Part shown: piece after piece, positions 33,666-46,474 of the stretch
Numbering within the stretch: position 1 is the stretch's first letter
How the letters are laid out: every line of letters begins with the position of its first letter
Assembly (NCBI GenBank): GCA_001970855.1
Contig: LSSN01006028.1
Span: 1 to 46,474 of the forward strand
Source: Smittium culicis
Taxonomy: Eukaryota; Kickxellomycota; Harpellomycetes; Harpellales; Legeriomycetaceae
Reading direction: 5' to 3'
DNA: 46,474 nt
Notes under the pieces: model-generated
What the model was told of the DNA's origin: nothing
The model's input: the letters and a program-made list of their open reading frames with translations, nothing else
Databases searched by the model: none
Position numbers and translations under genes: made by a program

Positions 33666-35032
33666 ATATATAGTCTAGGCTAAATATCATAAATTATCGA
33701 TTCTGAAATAAAAGAATTGATATCAGATAAACAAACATTAGCGAGGTCAACTCCAATTGATGTTATCTTTTGAAATGCTTGAATTATCAGACTTGTATAA
33801 AATCATTAAATTAAAAAATAAATGCAACTTATCGAACGTTAAAATATGACAAATTATAAACTAATAGAGATTTATAAGGAAAGATTTTTAATTTTGTTTT
33901 TTTTTCCTGAATGCTAATCACAGCAAGACGAATGAATTTGTGCTATGCTGTGTTGTTTGTTAGTTTTGGAAAATATTGCTTGGATTGATTTATAAGAACG
34001 TTAATAACCTATAGATATCTTTGCTCAGAAGTAATGACAGTTGTAAATGGGGATTAAATATTTATATATTCTGTTTTTTGGTGAATGAAAAGTAATATTG
34101 ACGTTTATTAGTAATAATAGTTTATACAAGTTGAATATAGCGTGGTACTTGTCAATGTTAATCAGGGTAGCTAAATATGAATAATTTATCAGGGGACTGC
34201 ACTTTTGCTTGTAGGACTAGCATATTTAAATAATCATTAACCATCAAAGTATCATTTAGATTTGCTAATGTTTCATTGAGTAATAGGTTGGTAGCATGAT
34301 GGGTTTTTAATGTACACTGCTTCTACTCTTCAGCATGATTATTTAGTTTGCTTTTGTCTATTCTGTAAAAGCGATTTTTTATTCATGCTATTGAATTGGC
34401 CTAAAATCTTATTAAAGCACGATAAATGTTTGGCTCGTTTTTCGGAATATTTTTCATTGGTAGACGTGGGTTATAAAATTCACATTACTTTAAAAGTTGG
34501 GCAAATAAATAATTAAAATGATTAGTTCCAGTGGTTATATTATTGCAAATAGTCAAGTTTTTATGAGGTATTTCTTGATTTTATATGTTTTTCGGAATAA
34601 AATGCTAACTTATTATAAATTAGTGGCGTTTTCAAATGTAAAAATAAACTTAATAAATAATTCATCAGCATTTCGCCGCTTTTGATATAATCCGCCTTTT
34701 ATACAAGACATTTTGCACTATTGTATTTTTGTATTTCTTTCTTTCTTTCTTTCTTTTTTTTGCGTATTAACTAGTTCGAGATTTGCCAGCTTAGTTCTAG
34801 ACGCATAGAATCGTATTTTAAAATCAGTATATAATCTCTCATCTATATATTGTGATTCATTTTCGATCTACTTCTATACACTTGCATAATATTAAAAATA
34901 TATCTTATACAACCTTAACTCATAACTTTATACCCAGCTCACCGTTTTTTATCTTCATACTCCTTAAAATACCCAATAAAAATCGTTATCCTTTTCTTTA
35001 TATTTTTATTCGCTTCCTTATACTAAAAAATT

Positions 35033-37377
35033 ATGAACTCGGAAGATGTCGAAGACCTCTGGTTATTCCCCTCTTACGCTTTTAGAGGTAATTTATCACA
35101 TTTTTTTCTCCACTCAGTAACTCTTTAAACGAAGTACAATAATAATATTATTTAGATGAAAGCATCAAAGGTTGGAGAGTTCAATTAAATGGATTCTGTT
35201 CCATCAATTCTTCTCATAATAAACGAGAGAGATTACTTAAAGGTATTTAATATTCAATTCAATTTTTTCATTATTTTCTTCAAAATTTTTTTATTCTTTA
35301 TTTAGCTACCTTAAGAACTTTGATTAACGTCAAAAAAGATACTTCACATGAAGAAAACTTTAAAAAAAGAACTGATTATTTACTTTGCAAACCTGTCGAA
35401 AAATCAAAAATCAAAATCCATTTCGAGAAATATAACGAGCTTGCAAATGTTTTGACTAACATTTCTATCAGTAGTTCCGATAAACAATCTAAAAAAAGTT
35501 CACCTCCGCCTATACCCAAAAAGCCTACCCACTTGAGAGGAGATATGCTACCTCCACCATTGCCCCCACGTAATTCCCCAAATGAACAAAGCTCAAATTT
35601 GAGCAAAAATGATTTGTTTGATCTGTTCGATTCAGCTTACACTTTCGAGGTTGAAAATGGAAATTTACACGGTGAAATTTTACTTCTCGACGAACTTTTA
35701 AATACTTCTCCACTAAAACGGGTTATGGATTTATCTAAATTAGAATTCTTGCTATGTGGTCAGCCCATGAATTTTTTTTCTTCATTTACTCTACCTAACT
35801 CGCCTAATTCTCGAAGTTTATCAAGCCAAAATTCTCCTCTACCACCTACAAAAGATCGAATTCTGGGTGAAGAATACAATAAAGCACTTTTGAAGTTAAT
35901 AGATCCTGTCGGGGTTTCTGTTATTAGCGATATTGATGACACTATTAAAGAACTAAATTTTGATCATGGGAAAAAGAAAATGATGATTACTACCTTTGCA
36001 TCTGAACCAAAAATGGTAAAAGGGATGCAGCCTGCTTACATCGACTGGAAAAATAAATTCAACTCGGAATTTCACTATGTTTCTAACTCTCCTAAACAAC
36101 TGTACCCTATCATCTCCGATTTTCTCTACACCTTTTCATTTCCTATTTCTAGCTTACACCTTCGCGAATTTAATAAAACAAAGATTTTTAATAAAGCAAA
36201 TCTTGTAGGAAATATGGAAAATAAGCATTTTTTTATAACAGAGATTTTACGAAAGTTTCCAAACCGCAAATTTATTTTTGTTGGAGACAGCGGAGAAAAA
36301 GACTTGGAAATGTACACTTCAATAGCCTCAAACAGTGAATTTAAGCATCAAATTATAAACATATTTATCCGCGATATATTTTCCTCCGAAATTTCTGAAA
36401 ATTCTAACAGTGATGAGTCAGCTAGCATCAATGATTCTATTTCTCTCGGTTCTGTAGATAAAGATGAATACTCGATAATTAATGAACTCTTGAATGAAAA
36501 TATGGATGATGATTTTATTTATGAGAATGATAGCAACTTACTTTCTTCTTCAGGGTCTGGTACCTTGAACAATTCTGGCAATAGTTTTAAAAATTCTAGC
36601 ACTGGTAATTATGCTTATAACTCTACCAATGCTATCTCATCCCAAACTCTACCTTTAAAACAATCATCTGCTATCAACAACAGCAATTTTAGTACATTAC
36701 AAATTAGCGATAATAATATGCATCGGGCAAATACTTATTCAGGTGCTCAGAATTCTGCCATAAACTCAGATAATTTTTCTAATATTTCAGGCAATAAGCA
36801 CAATTCTTATATTGAGCCAGGTCAAATTATCAAAAAACATAGCTTTTATTACCATTTCACCTCTTCAAACAATCCAGAACCTACAACAGTTAAAGACGTA
36901 TTAGAATCAATTAAGGAATTTTACATTGATACATCATCTGTCGATTTATTTTACCAGTCTAATAACCAAAACTCTGAAAGCTTTTCCATATCTACTAGTT
37001 TTGAATCTAGTAGTACTAATTTCAACCCGGTAACCACCAGTGAAGTAAACAATGAACTAGCAATAAAGCAGTCTATTTCGACAAAAATAATTTCTAGAAT
37101 TAGCACTTCTTCAAGTTATAGATCTCTACTAGGATTAGAATCTAACAATTTGAACTCATCTGATCCTATCCAGCAACATAGAAGTTCCACATATAGCAAT
37201 TTCAATGGAACCAACAGCAATATTGCTGGTATTCCTAATATCGCTGTTGAACCTGTAAGGCTCGACTTTTTTGCGAGGGTACTGGAAAACTCAAAATTGT
37301 TGCCTAATGGTATGCTAAAGTTATTTATCAACGGAAATGATTTAAAAACATACGACCTTGAATCGAGGATAAACTAG
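35033..37377 (+). CDS. APP1: App1-like phosphatidate phosphatase, 3 exons
   Basis: Member of the fungal App1 family: Mg-dependent phosphatidate phosphatase of the HAD type linked to cortical actin patches and endocytosis. Exons 35033-35087, 35156-35242 and 35306-37377 give 737 aa. The N-terminus (EDVEDLWLFPSYAF, then GWRVQLNGF) is the usual App1 opening. Two proline-rich SH3-ligand motifs follow: PPPIPKKP (about 114-121) and PPPLPPR (about 130-136). The catalytic DxDxT motif is SDIDDTIK with Asp256, Asp258 and Thr260; FHYVSNSPKQLYPI, LHLREFN and KFIFVGDSGEKDLEMY are the other conserved blocks. After the catalytic domain comes about 250 residues of Ser/Asn-rich, probably disordered sequence, then a short conserved-looking end. 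Introns are 68 and 63 nt with GTAATT/GTATTT donors and TTTAG acceptors. The start codon lies in a different frame from the longer overlapping upstream open frame, and only splicing gives the family N-terminus. Confidence 0.92.
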
Positions 37378-38913
37378 ATTTCACATCTACTAATTTTATT
37401 TTTAATAAAATAAATAATATAATATGCATTTTTTTAAATTATAGTATCTAATTAGTTTATTATTACTATGCTATTTTACCTACAATTCTTTTTTTTCTTT
37501 GTACCAAGAAATTTTTTTATGCCATTTTGCACAAATTCATCACGGTCAGAAATGTGCGATTTTATATTAATTCAAGTTATTTGACTACAGAAGCAGAATT
37601 CTATCATATTCCCATACCATATGAGTTAAAAGGTAAAAAAATTAATTTAATCGAGTTGATATATTGTAATATTTTGGATATATTCTATTTGCACAAATCC
37701 AGATCGTGAATTTCTAGACTCGAAGGTTATTTATGAACTAGTTAAACCCTTCTCGCGTGGTAGACTAGTTTTGTTCTAAAAAATATAGCCAAAAGTGTTC
37801 AATTATAATACTTTAATTCTGAGGCTTTAAGAAATTTTAGTTTATTGTGTTATAGCAGCAAATAATAAATTTAATTTCTAATCATAAACGAATAAATAGA
37901 TTCATTTTTTCAAAGAGTGTTCTACGAAAAATGGTTAATTTAAAATTCAACGTATGAAAAAAAAATTAGCCATACGCAGTAAACAATAAAGAAAATAATT
38001 TCTAGAATTTTAACATCAGAAATTATACAATCCTTTATTTGTATTTGAATATTGAAAAGTTCGTTTAGTGATGGGCGAATACAAGCTATACTAGTAAGGT
38101 TTCAACAAAGAAGAGCATCCTAGCATTGATATAGATTTATACGCGTGCTAGTTTTATCTGCTAAAAAAAAAAAAAATTGCAATCAGCACATGTAATCCAA
38201 ACTTCTTGCTAGTGTAAACTTGTATATTTTCTTAGTCTTGTAAGAAAAGATGGTTAAATAGATCCGTTTGACAAAATTTTTTTTTTTTTTTTGTCTCAGA
38301 AAGTTTATTAGATAAATTTTAAAGATATACAAAAAACTATTAAAAAATATTTAATTGGTTAAAAAAATATTATAAAAATAATTATTCAACTTTGTGGGTA
38401 TGATAAATGACATAAAAATTAATGAAGTATTTGCATCAAGATTGAAAGAATCTGTAAATAAATGCACATAAAATTTAAATCATATTTATAAAAAAAATCA
38501 TTTATACAATGCTGGGTTAGCTATTAAAATATTAAGTTTAAAAAATAAAATAAAACAAAGCTACAAACAATGTTAAATGTAGTCTTTAACAAGATATTTA
38601 GAAAGAAACTAAAATTTTGGCTTCTGTAACGTTTTTATTATCAAAAGGTGTTATATAAATACTAAAACATAAAATTGAATTATTCAAATAGGGGGGGGGG
38701 GTAAAGGGATCAAAGATGGTCTAAATTGGACTTTATTAAAAAATTCAAGAGTAAAATACAATAAAAAAAATCTAACGTTGATCATCAAAGCACTTCTTAA
38801 ACCTATGTGTGATAAATAGAGTATAAAAAAGAGTTTCAATAATTAATCTTTAATCAAAATAGAAAATCAGGTTGTAATATAAATATGAAACAAAAAATAA
38901 AGAATTGAAATAA
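37378..38913. other. spacer between App1 and PabAB 3' ends, with repeat copy B
   Basis: Convergent 3' region of 1.5 kb. It contains repeat copy B (37735-37860) and an 11-G run at 38691-38701. A short open frame at 37527-37709 was inspected and not supported. Confidence 0.5.
37735..37860 (-). repeat. dispersed repeat, copy B (inverted relative to copy A)
   Basis: The reverse complement matches 33541-33665 (see copy A). The two copies face each other across the App1 gene, about 4.1 kb apart. No coding capacity. Confidence 0.55.
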
Positions 38914-42967
<4,054 letters not shown>

Positions 42968-43848
42968 TTTTCTATGAATATATATTTTTGTGGTTAAAAA
43001 GGTGCTTTTTCTGATTTTTTAAGGAAATAAACTAGTCATATGGGGGGGGGGGGGTAGGCGTGATTTTTAGTTATATAGGATCTATTTAGAATGTATTTAA
43101 ACAAAATATTAGCTTTGCAGTTATGAACTTTTTTTTTCTCTGTTTAAGAAAATTTCTAGAGCAACTTTGATCAAAACTTTTTTTTTTTAGCACAGAAACG
43201 GAGGAAAAAAAAAAGCTTATTTGTTTGTCATCTAAATCGGATAATTAGAGCATTATTTAGATTAACCGCGATCTCCATTGGCTACAGAGTTGCAGATCAA
43301 TTAATACTTTATTTTCAATCAATAAATTAAAACCCAAAAAATATGTTCAATAATTTATACTACAAACACATCTGTATATAATTTTTTTTACAGGTTTTAT
43401 AGACTAAATTAATTTATATCTGTATTAAAATGGATGTTTATACACCAATTCAGTTATAACCCGATTAATTTATTATCGCAAAAGTGTACACAATAACCTA
43501 TGAGTTAAAAAAAAACACACAACTTATTACATGTAATGTAAGCGAGTCAACTTGATTATTGATATATTAATTGTAATTGTCAAATAATAAATTTTAGTTT
43601 CGTTATCCAAAATATAGATTACAAGTTATATTCAATTCAATTAATAAATTTTTGATATATAAATTAAATTTCTGAGACAATAAAATATAGATTAAAAAAA
43701 GTTGTTTGAGCATTGAATATGTAAAATATTATAATTGCAAAAAAAAAATAAAAAATAAAAAACAAAATCAAGGAATGAATTGACATAAGTTAATAATAAT
43801 ATAATTTAAGAGAAATAATGAATGTTTATTATTATTGTAGATAAGGGT
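42968..43848. promoter_or_regulatory. UROD-PabAB spacer (same strand), PabAB promoter side
   Basis: About 880 nt containing the presumed PabAB promoter. It holds a 13-G run at 43042-43054, about 75 nt upstream of the PabAB start, and a CCAAT box at 43277-43281. No gene seen. Confidence 0.5.
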
Positions 43849-44952
43849 TTAGATTTTGCTGTATTTGTGGACAGCTTCTAAGTAAGCTTTCAAGTGTTCA
43901 GGGTCATGATCAGGCATCATACCGTGGCCCAAGTTGGCGATATGACCAGCATTTTTAAAGCTGATACACATATCACGGGTTCGTTTATCGATGACATCTT
44001 TATCGGCGAATAACATAGTTGGGTCAAGGTTCCCTTGTAAAATCAAGGGTTTTCCTATAGCTTTCATTTTGTCAGAGATGTTGTTGATGATGATTTGCGG
44101 GTCGATTGTCCAGTCGAGAGAAATGGCAGTATATTTCGTTTCAAGGGCGTATTTTTCGATAATTTGTTGGTGGGCACCTTTGGGGAAAACCAGAATGGGA
44201 GTTTCTGGGAAAGCAGTCACTAGCTCGTCGGCGATTCTCTTTAGATACGGGTAGCTGAATTCGAGGTAGTCGGCTGGAGACAATTCTCCTGCCCAACTGT
44301 CAAACAATTGCAGCATTTGAGCACCAGCGCTAACCTGGCCTTTTAAGTAAGTTATTGCAACATCAGTGATACGCGTGAGCAGTTCGTGGCTGGCTTCTGG
44401 GTGTTTCCATAGGAAAGATTTTGCTTTAGCCAATGTTTTGCTCCCTCCACCTTCAATCATGTACGCCATTAATGTCCATGGAGATCCTGCAAAGCCAAAA
44501 AGGGGAACTTGGCCGTCTAATAAGCGTCTTGTTAAAGTTAATGCGTCATAAACGTAGCTAAGCTCAGTATCGGCAGAATAACCCGGAGATTTATCAGCTA
44601 GCTTATCCATATCAGAAGGAGACACTATAGGATCAGGGAAATGGGGGCCTTTTCCAGGAATCATTAAGACTTCCATGCCCATAGCTTGCGGAATGACAAG
44701 GATGTCAGAAAAAATTATAGAGGCATCAAGCAAGTTCGAATAGCGACGGATAGGTTGAATGGTAACTTCAGCAGCGAGTTCGGGGGTTCTACATACCTTA
44801 AAGAAATCTTGTTCGGCCCTAACTTTCCTGAATTCAGGTAGGTATCTTCCAGCTTGGCGCATACACCAGACTGGGGCTCTTTCGGTTTTTTCGCCTTTAA
44901 GAACTCGCAGTATCAAATCGTTTTTGAGCGGTGGGAAATCAATTTTAGACAT
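43849..44952 (-). CDS. UROD: uroporphyrinogen decarboxylase, single exon
   Basis: Cytosolic haem-pathway enzyme that removes four acetate carboxyls from uroporphyrinogen III to give coproporphyrinogen III (yeast Hem12, bacterial HemE). The 367-aa protein has the expected length with no intron. Signature residues: PVWCMRQAGRYLPEF near the N-terminus with the substrate-binding arginines (Arg32, Arg36); IIFSDILVIPQAMGMEV with Asp83 at the place of human Asp86; GFAGSPWTLMAYMIEGGGSK; LFDSWAGELSP; and NLGHGMMPDHDPEHLKAYLEAVH at the end. The ATG at 44952 fits the family start (about 15 residues before the conserved LRVLKGEKTERAPVW block). Codon use is clearly less AT-biased than in the neighbouring PabAB gene, suggesting strong expression. 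CCAAT boxes lie at 45280-45284 and 45332-45336. Confidence 0.96.
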   Translation of the reverse strand: MSKIDFPPLKNDLILRVLKGEKTERAPVWCMRQAGRYLPEFRKVRAEQDFFKVCRTPELAAEVTIQPIRRYSNLLDASIIFSDILVIPQAMGMEVLMIPGKGPHFPDPIVSPSDMDKLADKSPGYSADTELSYVYDALTLTRRLLDGQVPLFGFAGSPWTLMAYMIEGGGSKTLAKAKSFLWKHPEASHELLTRITDVAITYLKGQVSAGAQMLQLFDSWAGELSPADYLEFSYPYLKRIADELVTAFPETPILVFPKGAHQQIIEKYALETKYTAISLDWTIDPQIIINNISDKMKAIGKPLILQGNLDPTMLFADKDVIDKRTRDMCISFKNAGHIANLGHGMMPDHDPEHLKAYLEAVHKYSKI

Positions 44953-46474
44953 TTTTAAGAATACTTATGTATATATATTTCAGTTCCTGGTCGCAGTAGT
45001 GTAATTGTTATTTAAATCTAAAACAAGAATAAGTCGTCGTGAGTATTAGCTATCTGTGGTAATTAGATAATAAAATACAGGAAAATTTCATATGGTATCT
45101 AGAAATAAAAAGGTCTGTTTGCGGTTTATATAGATTCCTGATTATTTGTAACTGCTTTGTTTAATCAGATATGAAAACTCAGGCCTTTATTATCTTTCGC
45201 TGGGTTCTTTCAAACTTCTTGATTTAGGCGATTATAGGCTATCTTCCAAAAGGTCCACGCCCTTTAATCAACCAGATAACCAATAATCACAATGCCTGAG
45301 TTTAAAATCGGATTAGATCTTGTTGGAAGAGCCAATGGCTATTCGTATCAATTGATGAAGACTGCTACTAGCGAATAATTGAAATGTACCAATAAAAGGT
45401 GGAAATGGAATATTAAGGTTAGGCTTCAAAAATAGATACATAGTAGAATATCTAGTCTCATTCAATTACTGATAAATAAACCAAATTAAAATAAATTAGA
45501 TATTATAAATATTCAAAGCAATACAATCAAATAAAATAATAAAAAAAAACCCCCCTTATAAGCAAGCGTATGTGCTTAGTGTAACCACCTTTACAACTCA
45601 AACGTTGTTTCGGATTTCAAATAAAAGGGGGGGCTAAACTAAAAAAATTTGCAAAATTAAATATGGAAAGCATTCTAGTGTAGCAAAATTTTACCAATGT
45701 GCTGATTCAGTGTGAATTCGATTACATATTTCTCAGGCCTTTATTTCACTTATTTTTTCTCACGGTGTAAAAATAAGTCCAATCAACCACCCTTATTTTC
45801 TTGATACATCTCTTTATTCCTTAATAAAATACTATTCAATTCAAGATAGCAGACTAAGAGGCAATACTACTAAGCTTTTTTTTCCATTCAGTATACTATT
45901 AAAATTAAAATAAAATACTATAGCTACTTTAAATCACGATAGAATAAAATAACCACTTATATGATCATTTTTTCTATAGACTAGCACTAGACAGTAAATA
46001 ATATATATATATATTAATAAAAATGTTGTAACATCAAACTAATTTAAATATCCTCAATAGACTTTTTTTTCTACACGTTATGAAATCAAAAGATACACAT
46101 TCAAATATAAACAATTCAAACTTATATGCCCAAATAAGGAGCAATAATCAGTAGTTTATAATGATTGGTTCATAAAAAACGTATAAGAACAAATAAGAAA
46201 TCTTTTTGAACACTATTTAATTCACCGATAAAAAAAAAAATTGAGCGCTCTTTGAATATTTTTTTTCTCTTTAAGTTTATTAAACATAACTTTAAAATAT
46301 CTAAAAAAAATCCTTATAAAAAAGTGCTAAATTTTTTAAAATTATTATCAAGATATTTATTATCCGCATCTATTTATATAAATCTACTATATATACATCT
46401 ACTAGACACATATATAAACAATTTTAAAAGAATATATATAAATATATTAAGTATATATAAATATATATTGAGTA
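44953..46474. other. right-edge region upstream of UROD, no supported gene
   Basis: About 1.5 kb. It contains the UROD promoter with CCAAT boxes, a 28-codon frame at 45293-45379 (MPEFKIGLDLVGRANGYSYQ and eight more residues) that overlaps those boxes and is not supported, a C-run/G-run inverted repeat at 45550-45633, and an (AT)-rich tail. Confidence 0.45.
45550..45633. repeat. inverted repeat with C6TT and AAG7 arms
   Basis: CCCCCCTT at 45550-45557 pairs with AAGGGGGG at about 45625-45632, enclosing some 67 nt. Inside the left arm TAAGCA (45559-45564) pairs with TGCTTA (45573-45578). The element lies about 600 nt upstream of UROD. Confidence 0.5.

Larger units (their letters stand above)
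25321..35032. other. 9.7-kb gene desert of extreme AT content
   Basis: No supportable coding frame, tRNA or known mobile-element gene lies between PSMB3 and App1. Hand-counted 60-nt lines inside it hold 5-11 G+C (lines at 27001, 29761, 30601, 32941), against 12 in a sample from the spacer at 5401. The first few hundred bases hold the PSMB3 promoter and the last several hundred the App1 promoter, including a (TTTC)n tract near 34736-34757. Inside are the 119-bp foldback at 28981-29099, a hairpin at 33919-33952 and dispersed repeat copy A at about 33541-33665. An open frame at 34310-34516 is weak and not called. Confidence 0.7.

Noticed and set aside
34310..34516. 68-codon + strand open frame near the desert edge
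   Set aside because: No recognised motif, no splice continuation and Cys/Phe/Leu-rich wording typical of chance frames in T-rich DNA.
37527..37709. 60-codon + strand frame downstream of App1
   Set aside because: Looks partly protein-like but has no homology I recognise, and its end approaches the dispersed repeat; kept out of the gene list.
45293..45379. 28-codon ATG frame upstream of UROD
   Set aside because: Overlaps CCAAT boxes of the UROD promoter, has no splice continuation and is short enough for chance.

Overview
The window looks like nuclear DNA from a very AT-rich fungus, probably an early-diverging (zygomycete-grade) lineage. The reasons are: spliced genes with many short introns (about 60-280 nt) that almost always end in TAG; an App1-type phosphatidate phosphatase (a fungal family); a fused PabA-PabB para-aminobenzoate synthase; a metazoan-like Sec14-RhoGAP; DDB1, which budding yeast lacks; and secreted trypsins. 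A gut- or arthropod-associated Kickxellomycotina (Harpellales-like) fungus would fit the composition and the trypsins, but that is inference; no rRNA or tRNA marker is present. || Layout, left to right. A 24-nt poly-A run begins the window. Next come a Sec14-RhoGAP gene (+, 427-2567, 5 exons) converging on the DNA polymerase delta small subunit POLD2 (-, 2792-4664, 5 exons), then ribosomal protein uL29/L35 (+, 6307-7031, 3 exons, the first only ATG), a GC-richer block with an extended hairpin (about 7.2-7.4 kb) and an unusually long DDB1 (+, 8423-14107, 4 exons, 1725 aa). A low-complexity basic protein of unknown function (-, 15019-16205) faces DDB1. Two paralogous trypsin-like serine proteases (-, 17995-19174 and 21665-23152) flank a weakly supported spliced ORF (about 19.9-20.4 kb); another tiny candidate gene lies just beyond the second protease. 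Proteasome subunit beta-3 (-, 24261-25320) has seven exons, the first only ATG and the last only Asp-stop. || From 25.3 to 35.0 kb there is a gene desert of extreme AT content. Its notable contents are a 119-bp foldback element at 28981-29099 and, at its right edge, one copy of a dispersed repeat whose second copy lies inverted at 37.7-37.9 kb, on the other side of App1 (+, 35033-37377, 3 exons). The right end carries an eight-exon para-aminobenzoate synthase (-, 38914-42967) and uroporphyrinogen decarboxylase (-, 43849-44952), followed by 1.5 kb with a C-run/G-run inverted repeat. || The recognised genes are mostly unrelated housekeeping functions (DNA replication, translation, protein turnover, folate and haem synthesis, lipid/actin signalling) and do not form one pathway cluster. 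The two proteases are the only local duplicate pair and the most niche-related genes. All exon models were built by hand from reading frame, GT/AG sites and family motifs; no alignment or transcript evidence was available.
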